Source: Phaeovulum veldkampii DSM 11550 (GTDB lineage: Bacteria > Pseudomonadota > Alphaproteobacteria > Rhodobacterales > Rhodobacteraceae). From it: 64,000 nt of DNA. The notes under the pieces are model-generated. The model was not told the DNA's origin and did not search any database. It saw only the letters and a program-made list of their open reading frames with translations. Shown piece by piece: positions 54,671-62,928 of the stretch. The stretch lies in NCBI RefSeq assembly GCF_003034995.1, contig NZ_PZKF01000003.1, forward strand, positions 62,001 to 126,000, read 5' to 3'. Position 1 is the first letter of the stretch; each line of letters starts with the position of its first letter. The translations under genes were made by a program, and so were the position numbers.

Positions 54671-55148
54671 CGGCCGGCTCCTCGGGGATCGAGGCCGACA
54701 GCGCCGCGCGCCACGCATCCAGCCGGGCCGCAAGCGACGGGTCGTTCAGCGCAAGGATGCCCGCAGCCATCAGTCCGGCATTGGCCGCCCCCGCAGCCCC
54801 GATGGCCATGGTGGCCACGGGGTAGCCCTTGGGCATCTGCACGATCGAATAGAGGCTGTCCACGCCCGACAGCGCGCGCGTCTGCACCGGCACGCCGATC
54901 ACCGGCACCCGCGTTTTCGACGCCATCATGCCGGGCAGATGCGCCGCCCCCCCAGCCCCCGCGATGATCACATGCAGGCCGCGGTCAGCCGCCGCCTTGC
55001 CATAGGCCCACAGCCGGTCCGGTGTGCGATGGGCCGAAACGATCCTGGCCTCATAGGCCACGCCCAGTTCATCAAGGATCGTCGCCGCCTCGCGCATCGT
55101 GGGCCAGTCGGACTGGCTGCCCATGATGATTCCGACCTTCACATCCAT
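54663..55148 (-). CDS. purE: N5-CAIR mutase
   Basis: 161 residues from ATG 55148 ([18 protein letters not shown]); a TTG three bases before could add one residue. Family motifs are [16 protein letters not shown] and [14 protein letters not shown]. It converts N5-CAIR to CAIR in purine synthesis, and is the first gene of the purEK pair. Confidence 0.98.
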   Translation of the reverse strand: MDVKVGIIMGSQSDWPTMREAATILDELGVAYEARIVSAHRTPDRLWAYGKAAADRGLHVIIAGAGGAAHLPGMMASKTRVPVIGVPVQTRALSGVDSLYSIVQMPKGYPVATMAIGAAGAANAGLMAAGILALNDPSLAARLDAWRAALSASIPEEPADD

Positions 55149-55210
55149 CAAACCGCCCCCTGTTTCGCGCCGCGCACTATAGCCAGCGCGCGGGACGGCG
55201 CAATGGCGGC

Positions 55211-55429
55211 TCAGGCGATGATGTCGGGCGTCAGCAGGTCTTCCAGCCGCGCGATCTGATCCTTCAGCGCCAGCTTGCGCTTTTTCAGCCGCACCAGCGC
55301 CAGCGCATCGCCCCGGCCCGACTGGGCCAGCGCGGTGATCGCCTCGTCCAGATCGCGGTGCTCGCGCTTGAGCACCTCCAGCTTCACGCGGAGCACCTCT
55401 TCGGGGTTCATCTCGATATGCGCGTTCAT
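55211..55429 (-). CDS. Small DUF465 (YdcH-like) protein
   Basis: 72 residues from ATG 55429 ([14 protein letters not shown]). It is an all-helical, charged protein with a coiled-coil pattern: [15 protein letters not shown] and [22 protein letters not shown], matching DUF465. Function unknown. The longer frame upstream from 55681 is not conserved-looking. It is divergent from the hsp20 unit. Confidence 0.85.
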   Translation of the reverse strand: MNAHIEMNPEEVLRVKLEVLKREHRDLDEAITALAQSGRGDALALVRLKKRKLALKDQIARLEDLLTPDIIA

Positions 55430-55609
55430 GTCAGGCTGTCCTGGACGATGGATCAAGGTCGCGGATAGGGCCACCCGCCGGCCGAGTCGCGGCAGGCAGA
55501 TACGGGAATATAACAATTTCCGCGCCTTGCAGGAAGTTTTCTTGGGTGCCGTTTCATGGCAGGGGGTGGCTTGCCGCGTCGGGGCTGCGATCAAGGCGGT
55601 GATCGGGGG

Positions 55610-55638
55610 CTTGCGGGGCGGCGGGCGGCGACCCATAT
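55610..55638 (+). promoter_or_regulatory. RpoH-type heat-shock promoter of hsp20
   Basis: CTTGCG (55610-55615), a 17-bp spacer and CCATAT (55633-55638) followed by CTAAG. This matches the alphaproteobacterial RpoH pattern CTTG-N17-CYATAT well. It would start transcription about 60 bases before the Hsp20 ATG. Confidence 0.6.
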
Positions 55639-55704
55639 CTAAGCCAACGGGGTGCCCGGACCGGGGCTCCGCAACCCGCACGTCGCTTCCAAAGGACTTG
55701 CCCG

Positions 55705-56118
55705 ATGACGAAACTGAGCTTTGGCGCCCATCCCTATCTGCTGGGATTTGATCAACTGGAACGGCTGGTCGAACGCACCGCCAGAACCGGAACCGAGGGT
55801 TACCCGCCCTATAATATCGAACAATCCGGCCCGGATGCCTTTCGCATCACGCTGGCGGTTGCAGGCTTTGCCGATGCCGATCTGGCGCTGACGATGGAGG
55901 ACCGGCAACTGGTGATCCGCGGCCGCCAGGCGGAAGACGGGGGCGAGCGTATCTTCCTGCACCGCGGCATCGCGGCGCGGGCCTTTCAGCGCAGCTTTGT
56001 GCTGGCCGAGGGGGTCGAGGTCGCGGGCGCGGTGCTGGAAAACGGTCTGCTGCATATCGACCTGAAACGGGCGCTGCCCGAACCTGTGGTGCAGGCAATT
56101 CCCATTCGCAAGCGGTAA
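55705..56118 (+). CDS. Small heat-shock protein (Hsp20/IbpA family)
   Basis: 137 residues. The alpha-crystallin domain is plain: YNIEQSGPDAFRITLAVAGF, LVIRGRQAE and the family element AFQRSFVLAEGVEVAGAVLENGLL (within residues 93-116). The C-terminal IPIRKR gives the I-x-I oligomerisation motif. It holds unfolded proteins under heat stress. The DUF1150 gene follows 10 bp later, and an RpoH-type promoter precedes it. Confidence 0.95.
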   Translation: MTKLSFGAHPYLLGFDQLERLVERTARTGTEGYPPYNIEQSGPDAFRITLAVAGFADADLALTMEDRQLVIRGRQAEDGGERIFLHRGIAARAFQRSFVLAEGVEVAGAVLENGLLHIDLKRALPEPVVQAIPIRKR

Positions 56119-56128
56119 GGGGGATGCG

Positions 56129-56356
56129 ATGAACACGAAATACGATTTTGGCCCCGAAGCGGGCGAACGTATCGTCTATGTGCGCCCGGTAGCGGTGGCC
56201 GACCTGCCGCAAGACGTGCAGGCGCAGGCCGGTGGCCTCAGCACGATCTATGCGCTGCACGAGGCCAATGGCGAACGCATCGCCTTGGTGCGCGACCGCA
56301 AGCTGGCCTTTGCGCTGGCCCGTCAGAACGACATGGCGCCTGTCAACGTGCATTGA
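56129..56356 (+). CDS. DUF1150 family protein
   Basis: 75 residues. The family pattern is clear: IVYVRPVAVADLP, then LSTIYALHEANGERIALVRDRKLAFALARQNDM with 'VLxDRxxAFxxARxNxM' style ending (residues 41-71). In this group it commonly follows an Hsp20 gene, so a stress-related partner role is inferred. No function is known. Confidence 0.9.
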   Translation: MNTKYDFGPEAGERIVYVRPVAVADLPQDVQAQAGGLSTIYALHEANGERIALVRDRKLAFALARQNDMAPVNVH

Positions 56357-56389
56357 CGGGCGGGGCGGGCCGACGGCGCCGGCCCCGTG

Positions 56390-57331
56390 TCAGTCCTCGC
56401 CCGCCAGAAACCGCTCGGCATCCAGCGCGGCCATGCAGCCCATGCCCGCGCTGGTCACGGCCTGACGATAGACGTGATCGGTCAGATCGCCCGCCGCAAA
56501 TACCCCCGCAATCGCGGTGCGGGTGCTGCCCGGCTCCACCTTCACATAGCCGCCATTGTGCAATTCCAACTGATCCTTGACCAGTTCCGAGGCGGGTGCA
56601 TGGCCGATGGCCACGAAAAACCCCTTGCAGGGCACCACCCGCTCGGCGCCGCTGCCCACCTCGCGCAGGCGCACCCCGGTCACGCCCAGCGGTGCCTCGG
56701 TGCCCAGAACCTCCTCGACGGTGTGGTTCCACAGGACTTCCACCTTGGGGTTCTTGAACAGCCGCTCTTGCAGGATCTTTTCGGCGCGCAGGCTGTCGCG
56801 GCGGTGCACCAGTGTCACCTTGGAGGCGAAATTGGTCAGGAACAGCGCCTCCTCCACGGCCGAATTGCCGCCGCCCGTCACCACGACCTCTTGCCCGCGA
56901 TAAAAGAACCCGTCGCAGGTGGCGCAGGCCGAAACGCCAAAGCCCTTGAACTTTTCTTCTGACGGCAGCCCCAGCCAGCGTGCCTGTGCGCCGGTGGCAA
57001 GGATCACCGCATCGGCGGTGTAGGTGGTGCCGCTGTCGCCGGTGGCGGTGAACGGTCGGCGCGACAGATCAAGGCTCAGGATGATGTCGGAAATCACCTC
57101 GGCGCCCATTGCGCGGGCGTGTTCCTCCATCTGGATCATCAAGTCGGGGCCCTGAACCTCGGTCCGGCCCGGCCAGTTTTCGACCTCGGTGGTGATCGTC
57201 AACTGCCCGCCCGGCTGCATCCCCTGCACCAGCACCGGCGCCAGCATCGCGCGCGCGGCATAGACCGCAGCGGTATAGCCCGCAGGGCCCGACCCGATGA
57301 TCAGAACGCGGCTGTGTTTGGTCTCGGCCAT
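56390..57331 (-). CDS. trxB: Thioredoxin reductase
   Basis: 313 residues from ATG 57331, GGAGACAGTC upstream. FAD site [18 protein letters not shown], redox pair in [11 protein letters not shown] (CATC), NADPH site [14 protein letters not shown] and [15 protein letters not shown]. It reduces thioredoxin with NADPH. Divergent from an Lrp-type regulator 166 bp away, an arrangement that may reflect shared control. Confidence 0.98.
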   Translation of the reverse strand: MAETKHSRVLIIGSGPAGYTAAVYAARAMLAPVLVQGMQPGGQLTITTEVENWPGRTEVQGPDLMIQMEEHARAMGAEVISDIILSLDLSRRPFTATGDSGTTYTADAVILATGAQARWLGLPSEEKFKGFGVSACATCDGFFYRGQEVVVTGGGNSAVEEALFLTNFASKVTLVHRRDSLRAEKILQERLFKNPKVEVLWNHTVEEVLGTEAPLGVTGVRLREVGSGAERVVPCKGFFVAIGHAPASELVKDQLELHNGGYVKVEPGSTRTAIAGVFAAGDLTDHVYRQAVTSAGMGCMAALDAERFLAGED

Positions 57332-57497
57332 GACTGTCTCCTGAATGCGTCGTGCAAGGATATAGCGGCGCGGCGCCCGGCAGAAAACCCCTCGTTGCCT
57401 GCGGGGGCGATTGCGCTTGCGCGCCTCGCGGCGAAATATTATTGCGCGATGCGGGCCGTGGCGATACGGTCTGCAAAAAGAAATGCAGGGGGATACC

Positions 57498-57998
57498 ATG
57501 GCCGGAGCCAAGCTTGACGAGATCGACCGGAAGATTCTGGCCGAGCTTCAGGCCGATGGCCGGATGACCAATGTCGAACTGGCCAAGCGCGTGGGCATTT
57601 CCGCGCCGCCCTGCCTGCGCCGGGTGCGCACGCTGGAAGAGGCAGGTTATATCCGCGGCTACCATGCCGATGTGAACCCGCGCGAACTGGGCTTTGAGGT
57701 GCAGGTTTTTGCCATGGTGCGTCTGCACAGCCAGGCCGAAACCGACCTGTCGGCCTTCGAGGCCCGCGCCCGCGCCTGGCCGCTCGTGCGCGAATGCCAT
57801 ATGCTGAACGGCGAGATCGACTTCATCTTGAAATGTGTGGCGCCCGATCTGTCCACCTTCCAGACCTTTTTGACCGAGGGGCTGACTTCGGCCGAAAACG
57901 TGGCCAGCGTGAAAACCTCGCTGGTGATCCGCTGCGCCAAGGATGATCCCGGCGTCCCCTTCGAGGTGCTCGAAGCGCGCCTCGCCCGCCTCGCCTGA
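57498..57998 (+). CDS. Lrp/AsnC-family regulator beside trxB
   Basis: 166 residues from ATG 57498, GGGGGA upstream. It opens [20 protein letters not shown], continues with a helix-turn-helix [18 protein letters not shown], and ends in a RAM domain ([20 protein letters not shown]). The PPCLRRVR helix is the leucine-responsive type. It is the second Lrp gene in this window; its ligand is unknown. Intergenic repeat copy 3 follows its stop. Confidence 0.94.
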   Translation: MAGAKLDEIDRKILAELQADGRMTNVELAKRVGISAPPCLRRVRTLEEAGYIRGYHADVNPRELGFEVQVFAMVRLHSQAETDLSAFEARARAWPLVRECHMLNGEIDFILKCVAPDLSTFQTFLTEGLTSAENVASVKTSLVIRCAKDDPGVPFEVLEARLARLA

Positions 57999-58002
57999 CG
58001 CG

Positions 58003-58075
58003 CCCTTTCGCCTTGGCTGAAATATCCTCGGGGGGAGCCCCGGCTTGCCGGGGCCGGGGGGCAGACAGCCCCCCG
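58003..58075 (+). repeat. Intergenic repeat copy 3 with two hairpins
   Basis: CCCTTTCGCCTTGGCTGAAA then TATCCTCGGGGGG, an extra stem CCCCGG-CTTG-CCGGGG, and finally CGGGGGG (58055-58061)/CCCCCCG (58069-58075) with loop CAGACAG, nearly the loop of copy 1. It begins 4 bp after the lrp stop. Likely terminator. Confidence 0.7.
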
Positions 58076-58092
58076 CTGCCGCGCGTGCCGCG

Positions 58093-58854
58093 CTACAGCC
58101 GGATCGCCGAAATCAGCCGCCCGTAATCGGCCTCGCCGCGGTGGGTGGTGCGGCGGTAGGAATAGAACCGCTCGGGGTCGGCATAGGTGCAATGGCGCGT
58201 CCATTCGGCCTGTGCCACCCCCGCCGCGCGCAGCCGCGCAAGGCCGTATCCCGGCAGGTCGAACATCGGCTTTCCTGCAGGACCGCCGCAGAAGAACCGC
58301 TCCGCCGCGGGGTCTTCGGCCACAAACGCCTCCATGAAGGCGTCGCCCACCTCATAGGCGCGCTGCGAGATCGCCGGGCCGATCACCGCCACGATCCGCC
58401 TGCGCTTGGCGCCCAGAGCCTCCATCGCAGTGACTGTCGCCTCCAGCACGCCATCACGGGTGCCGCGCCAGCCTGCATGGGCCGCCCCCACCACGCCTGC
58501 CGCGCGGTCGGCAAACAGCACCGGCTGGCAATCGGCGGTCAGCACCGTCAGCACGAGGCCAGGCGTGGCCGTCACCAGCGCATCCGCCCGCACTGGCGCG
58601 CCCAGCGGGCCGGTTACCGTCACCACATCGGCCGAATGCACCTGATACACGCCCACCAGCGCGCCCACCGCAACCCCCATTGCCTCGGCCACGCGGGCGC
58701 GGTTGACCGCGACCGCCTCGCTTTGGTCGCTTGACCCCTGACCGCAGTTCAACCCGGTAAATATCCCCGACGAGGCGCCGCCGCGTCGGGTGAAAAAGCC
58801 ATGGCGCAGGCCCGCCAGCGCGGGGGCGGTGATGATGTCAAGCGTGGGAGCCAT
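58093..58854 (-). CDS. pgeF: Purine nucleoside phosphorylase/laccase-like PgeF
   Basis: 253 residues. The YfiH/PgeF pattern is present: HGFFTRRGGASSGIFTGLNCGQGSSD at the start (residues 18-43), QVHSADVVTV, TADCQPVLFADRAAGVVGAAHAGWRG (the zinc site Cys/His around residue 110-135) and the end FYSYRRTTHRGEADYGRLI. PgeF edits or cleaves purine nucleosides and affects peptidoglycan precursor fidelity. It overlaps the NDUFAF7-like gene by 17 bp. Confidence 0.94.
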   Translation of the reverse strand: MAPTLDIITAPALAGLRHGFFTRRGGASSGIFTGLNCGQGSSDQSEAVAVNRARVAEAMGVAVGALVGVYQVHSADVVTVTGPLGAPVRADALVTATPGLVLTVLTADCQPVLFADRAAGVVGAAHAGWRGTRDGVLEATVTAMEALGAKRRRIVAVIGPAISQRAYEVGDAFMEAFVAEDPAAERFFCGGPAGKPMFDLPGYGLARLRAAGVAQAEWTRHCTYADPERFYSYRRTTHRGEADYGRLISAIRL

Positions 58855-59944
58855 CGTCTGCCTTTCCGTCTTGGGGTGCGAATCCGGGCGGCGGTGCGGC
58901 GCCCTCGGGGTGGATCGCCAGCGCCTGGAACAGGTTTCCCATTTCCTGCGGGTGGGTCAAGCGGCGATGGGCGGCGACGTGGCTTTCCAGCGCCGCGCCG
59001 CGCAGGCCCGTGGCCAGCCGCTGCGCCCGCGCGGTGATGCCCAGCCGTTCCAGCACCAGGCCCTGCGGCAGCGGTCCCGCCGCCGCGGCACCTGCCGCGC
59101 GCGCGGCCTGTGCCAGCGGTTCGAAGTCGACATGGGCGGTCAGATCGGCCGCGCCAGGGGTGGCCAGCGGGTCTTCGGGCCGGTGGCCGCGCAGGGCCTG
59201 CAACGTATCGCCCAAGCTGTGCCAGCCGCCATAGTCGATCACCAGCGCCACCCCGCCGTTCCGGGTGATGCGCGCCGCAATGGTCGCCATGACCGCTGCC
59301 GCAGCAGGGCAGGTTTCCACCACATCCCCCTCGGCGGTGTCGGCAAGGCGATGCGCCAACGCAGCCAGCGGCGTGGCCGGGGCAAGGCCAAAGGCCAGCT
59401 GCCCCGCAGCGTCAAGCCCCACCTGCCGTTCCGCCCAGCCGCTGCCCCGCCGGACGAACTGGCGAATGGGCAGGGCGTCGAAAAACTCGTTCGCCAGAAG
59501 GAACAGCGGGCCGTCGGGCAGGCTGTCGATCCGGTCATGCCAGGTGGGCGCCAGAGCCGCCAGCCGGTCGGCCTGCACGGCGCGTAAGCTGGCGGAGGTT
59601 TCGACCAGATGCACCTGTGCCGCCTCGGCCATGCCGGGCAGGGCGCGCAACGCGCGCGCCACGTCGGCCATCAGTGTGCCGCGGCCGGGGCCCAGTTCGG
59701 CCAGAACGAAGGGCGCGGGGCGGCCCTGATCGGCCCAGACCTGCGCCAGACACAGCCCCAGCATCTCACCGAACATCTGCGAAATCTCGGGCGCGGTGAT
59801 GAAATCGCCCGCTGCGCCGAACGGGTCGCGGGTGGAATAATAGCCGTGGTCGGGGTGCATCAGGCATTCGGCCATGAATTCAGCCACCGTCATCGGCCCG
59901 CTGGCCGCGATCCGCGCCCCAAGAAGACGGCCAAGCGCCGTCAT
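58838..59944 (-). CDS. NDUFAF7/MidA-like SAM methyltransferase
   Basis: 368 residues from ATG 59944, overlapping the lgt stop (ATGA). It has the COG1565 pattern: [55 protein letters not shown] (SAM site) and [13 protein letters not shown], then [12 protein letters not shown]. The mitochondrial homologue methylates an arginine of complex I subunit NDUFS2; a like role for respiratory complex I here is inferred. It is second in lgt-NDUFAF7-pgeF. Confidence 0.93.
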   Translation of the reverse strand: MTALGRLLGARIAASGPMTVAEFMAECLMHPDHGYYSTRDPFGAAGDFITAPEISQMFGEMLGLCLAQVWADQGRPAPFVLAELGPGRGTLMADVARALRALPGMAEAAQVHLVETSASLRAVQADRLAALAPTWHDRIDSLPDGPLFLLANEFFDALPIRQFVRRGSGWAERQVGLDAAGQLAFGLAPATPLAALAHRLADTAEGDVVETCPAAAAVMATIAARITRNGGVALVIDYGGWHSLGDTLQALRGHRPEDPLATPGAADLTAHVDFEPLAQAARAAGAAAAGPLPQGLVLERLGITARAQRLATGLRGAALESHVAAHRRLTHPQEMGNLFQALAIHPEGAAPPPGFAPQDGKADDGSHA

Positions 59945-60831
59945 GCAGTGCGTGCCTCGGGCCGCGCCCGCAAGATGAACCACATCCCCAGCGCAATCAT
60001 CGGCAGCGACAGAAGCTGGCCCATCGAAAGCCCCAGCCCCCCCCAATGCAGCACATGGCCCATCGGATTGTCGGGCGTGATGAACTGTGCATCGGCCTGC
60101 CGCACGAATTCGACCGCAAACCGCGCCAGCCCGTAGCCCGCGAGAAACACCCCCAGAATGCGCCCCGGCGCCGCCAGCGCGCCGCGGCGCACCAGCACCC
60201 AGATCAGCAGACCCAGCGCCAGCCCCTCCAGCCCCGCCTCATACAGTTGCGAGGGGTGGCGGGCGCAGGCGCCATAGGCCACGCCGGGGCAATCCTGCGC
60301 GGCATCACCCGGAAAGATCACGCCCCAGGGCAGGGTCGTGGGGCGGCCCCACAGCTCGGCGTTGATGAAATTGGCCAGTCGCCCGAAGAACAGCCCCACC
60401 GGCGCCGCCACCGCCATTGCATCGGCCACGGGCCGCATGGGCAGGCCGTGTCGGCGGCAGAACCACAGCCCCGCCACCAGCACCCCCAGAAACCCGCCAT
60501 GAAACGACATGCCGCCTTGCCAGACCTTCACGATGTCGAGAGGATGGGCAAGGTAATAGCCCGGCTGATAGAACAGCACGAACCCCAGCCGACCGCCCAG
60601 CACCACCCCCAGCACCACCGCCGTAAGCAGGTCTTCGACCAAGGCGGGCGCCATCGGTGCCCGACCGCCCCAAAGCGCGGGCTGCCGCATCAGCCCGGCC
60701 ACGATCTGCCAGCCGATCACCAGACCTGCGATATAGGCCAGCGCATACCAGCGCAGCGAAAACTCCATCCCCCACAGCGCGATGGTAAAAATTTCGGGGT
60801 CGATCTGCGGAAAGGGCAGGGCGGCTTGCAT
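59941..60831 (-). CDS. lgt: Prolipoprotein diacylglyceryl transferase
   Basis: 296 residues with about seven membrane spans. The family signature [20 protein letters not shown] precedes [14 protein letters not shown], and the later [16 protein letters not shown] carries the phospholipid-binding Arg/Asn. It transfers diacylglycerol to the cysteine of lipoprotein precursors. First gene of a three-gene unit with overlapping stops and starts, divergent from ubiK. Confidence 0.98.
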   Translation of the reverse strand: MQAALPFPQIDPEIFTIALWGMEFSLRWYALAYIAGLVIGWQIVAGLMRQPALWGGRAPMAPALVEDLLTAVVLGVVLGGRLGFVLFYQPGYYLAHPLDIVKVWQGGMSFHGGFLGVLVAGLWFCRRHGLPMRPVADAMAVAAPVGLFFGRLANFINAELWGRPTTLPWGVIFPGDAAQDCPGVAYGACARHPSQLYEAGLEGLALGLLIWVLVRRGALAAPGRILGVFLAGYGLARFAVEFVRQADAQFITPDNPMGHVLHWGGLGLSMGQLLSLPMIALGMWFILRARPEARTA

Positions 60832-60950
60832 CGGTCACTCCTTCGTTGCGGCTGAAAGAGCGTGGGCGGGGGGCGAAGTCAACCTTGAGGTTTGCGCAGC
60901 GCTCGCCCATATAGGCATCACCGCTGCAACATTCGCGCCATGAGGAAGAG

Positions 60951-61214
60951 ATGACCGGTCCCAACAAATTCTTCGACGACATGTCCAAGCTGATGACCAA
61001 CGCAATGGGCGTGGCGCAGGGTGCGCGCACCGAAGCCGAAACCGCGATGAAAAGCTGGATGGATCGCTGGCTGGCAGACCGCGATTTTGTCACCCGCGAG
61101 GAATTCGACGCTGTCCGCGCCATGGCGCAGAAGGCGCGTGAGGAAAACGAGGCACTGAAGGCGCGTCTGGATGCGCTCGAAGAGGCCGCCAAGCCGAAGG
61201 CCAAGAAGGTCTGA
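60951..61214 (+). CDS. ubiK: UbiK-family accessory factor
   Basis: 87 residues; BMFP/DUF526 family. KFFDDMSKLMTNAMGVAQG at the N-terminus, then a coiled coil DFVTREEFDAVRAMAQKARE ending in KPKAKKV. UbiK is a trimeric accessory factor for ubiquinone synthesis together with UbiJ in E. coli. The start is preceded by GAGGAAGAG. Function in this organism is inferred from family. Confidence 0.85.
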   Translation: MTGPNKFFDDMSKLMTNAMGVAQGARTEAETAMKSWMDRWLADRDFVTREEFDAVRAMAQKAREENEALKARLDALEEAAKPKAKKV

Positions 61215-61265
61215 GGCCCCCCGGCACTGCCCGCCGGGCGGCGCGCGCAGCCGCCCCGATCCGGG

Positions 61266-61634
61266 TTAGTGTGCCAGCACCCGCTGGCGCAGGTGTCCGT
61301 CGGGCGTATAGATCAGCACTTCGCCTGAGGCGGTGACCACAACCAGCAGATCGCGGGCAAAGGTGACGGCCTGAACCTCGGCGCCATCGGGCAGCGTGAT
61401 CGATGCGGGCAGCGCGGGCAGGGCGCCCGTCTGGCCCCCCGCCGCCACCCCTGCCTGCGGCGCCTGCGCGCCCCCGCCCGGCAGGCGGATGACAAGCAGC
61501 GTGACGATCGTTACAAGGCCCACAATCATCGTGGCAGCCAACGCCGTCACCAGTATCTTGAGAAACCGGACCTCGGGCAGCGGCGCATTCTGCGGCTGGG
61601 CGGGGTTCGGGTCGGAAGGCATCATGTCGGACAT
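61266..61634 (-). CDS. DUF6476-like small membrane protein
   Basis: About 122 residues. Start 61634 (MSDMMPSDPNPA) is preferred by AAGGATGCGG upstream, but 61625 or 61622 are possible. A single span (FLKILVTALAATMIVGLVTIVTLLVI) is followed by a soluble domain (LPDGAEVQAVTFARDLLVVV, VLIYTPDGHLRQRV). It is divergent from rluD and overlaps its start by up to 11 bp, an unusual arrangement often kept in this family. Function unknown. Confidence 0.8.
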   Translation of the reverse strand: MSDMMPSDPNPAQPQNAPLPEVRFLKILVTALAATMIVGLVTIVTLLVIRLPGGGAQAPQAGVAAGGQTGALPALPASITLPDGAEVQAVTFARDLLVVVTASGEVLIYTPDGHLRQRVLAH

Positions 61635-62661
61635 TGCAAACCGCATCCTTCAGGTGACGATCGGGCCGCTGCCGCCCGACCGCCTTGATAAGGCGCTTGC
61701 CCGCGAAGTGCCAGAGGCCGAGGCGCTGTCGCGCTCGCGCCTTGCGCGGCTGATCGCCGAGGGCGCGGTCAGCCGCGACGGGCAGCCCGCGAGCGACCTC
61801 AAGGCGCGCGTGGCCGAGGGCGAGGTGTATGCCATCGCGCTGGGCCCGGCACGCGAGGTGACAACCGAGGCGCAGGACATTCCGCTGACCGTGGTCTGGG
61901 AAGACGATGACCTGATCGTGATCGACAAGCCCGCAGGGCTGGTGGTGCATCCGGCGCCGGGGGCGGTAGACGGCACGCTGGTCAATGCCCTGCTGCACCA
62001 TTGCGGCGCCAGCCTGTCGGGTGTGGGCGGCGAACGGCGCCCCGGCATTGTGCACCGGATCGACAAGGAAACCTCGGGCCTGCTGGTGGTGGCCAAATCA
62101 GACCGGGCGCACCACGGCCTGGCCGCCCAGTTCGAGGCGCATAGTGTTCACCGCCATTACCTTGCGCTGATCCATGGCGTGCCCGATGCTGCCGACCCGC
62201 GGCTGCGCGGGGTCAAGGGCGTCAGCTTCGAGCCGGGCGGGGTGATCCGCATCGCCACCCAGTTGGCGCGCCATCGCACCGACCGGCAGCGGCAGGCGGT
62301 GACCGCCGACGGCGGGCGCCATGCCGTCACCCGCGCCCGGGTGGTCGAAACCTTTGGCACCCCGCCAGCGGCGGCGCTGCTCGACTGTTGGCTTGAAACC
62401 GGCCGCACGCATCAGATTCGCGTCCATATGGCCCATGTCGGGCACGGGCTGATCGGTGACCCGACCTATGGCGGGCGCCGTCGCCTGTCGCACCGTGCGC
62501 TGCCCGCCGCCGCTGTCGAGGCCGCCGCAGCCTTTCCGCGGCAGGCGCTGCATGCGGCCACCTTGGGTTTTACCCACCCCGTCACCGGGCAAGACCTGTC
62601 CTTCACCTCGGCCCTGCCTGCCGACATGGCGGCACTGATTGGTGCCCTGCGCGGCTCATAA
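61624..62661 (+). CDS. rluD: 23S rRNA pseudouridine synthase RluD
   Basis: 345 residues from ATG 61624, GGAAGG four bases upstream. S4 domain (DKALAREVPEAEALSRSRL), the catalytic Asp in HRIDKETSGLLVVAKSD, and GRTHQIRVHMAHVGHGLIGD. It makes pseudouridines in helix 69 of 23S rRNA. The last codons (GGC TCA TAA) are also the beginning of a tRNA-fMet 3' half, so the end of this gene is part of an att-like site. The product looks full length. Confidence 0.95.
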   Translation: MSDIANRILQVTIGPLPPDRLDKALAREVPEAEALSRSRLARLIAEGAVSRDGQPASDLKARVAEGEVYAIALGPAREVTTEAQDIPLTVVWEDDDLIVIDKPAGLVVHPAPGAVDGTLVNALLHHCGASLSGVGGERRPGIVHRIDKETSGLLVVAKSDRAHHGLAAQFEAHSVHRHYLALIHGVPDAADPRLRGVKGVSFEPGGVIRIATQLARHRTDRQRQAVTADGGRHAVTRARVVETFGTPPAAALLDCWLETGRTHQIRVHMAHVGHGLIGDPTYGGRRRLSHRALPAAAVEAAAAFPRQALHAATLGFTHPVTGQDLSFTSALPADMAALIGALRGS

Positions 62662-62699
62662 CCTGAAGGTCGTCAGTTCAAATCTGACTCCCGCAACCA
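62653..62699 (+). other. 3' half of tRNA-fMet, att-site-like
   Basis: GGCTCATAACC at 62653-62663 is the anticodon loop (CTCATAA, 62655-62661) of initiator tRNA; then CCTGA (anticodon stem), AGGTC (variable loop), GTCAG/CTGAC with TTCAAAT (T arm), TCCCGCA (acceptor 3' strand), A, and CCA. The A at position 72 is the initiator hallmark. The 5' half is absent: the bases before are rluD coding sequence. So it is a fragment, of the type left by tyrosine recombinases in tRNA genes. Confidence 0.85.
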
Positions 62700-62728
62700 A
62701 AAACAGCAAACATATCAAAGACATGTAC

Positions 62729-62750
62729 AGCGCCCCTCGGGGCGCTTTTT
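62729..62750 (+). terminator. Terminator after tRNA-like fragment
   Basis: AGCGCCC (62729-62735), loop CTCG, GGGCGCT (62740-62746), with TTTTT (62746-62750). It lies 30 bases after the CCA and would terminate rluD transcripts as well. Confidence 0.85.
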
Positions 62751-62819
62751 GCTTATGCGCGTTTTACATCAACGCCACATCAACACCACACAAGAAGAAC
62801 TGCACCAGCACGCATAAGC
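62751..62819. repeat. Inverted and direct repeats at island edge
   Basis: GCTTATGCG (62751-62759) and CGCATAAGC (62811-62819) are perfect 9-bp inverted repeats 51 bp apart. Between them ACATCAACGCC and ACATCAACACC are adjacent 11-bp direct repeats (62766-62787). This resembles arm-type sites of integrases or the end of an element; role inferred. Confidence 0.5.
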
Positions 62820-62928
62820 GGGCAGTGGAATGCAGCGGCCCGCAAAGGTTACGCCGTGACCTTGCGTGCATCGATCCAGCACTGCATCCTCGGCCAACAA
62901 CTCAACGTTGTCCGAAAGCTTGTTCCCC

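Noticed and set aside
62653-62699. A complete tRNA-fMet gene at the rluD end
   Set aside because: The D arm, the 5' acceptor strand and the 5' anticodon stem are absent; upstream bases are rluD codons and cannot pair.
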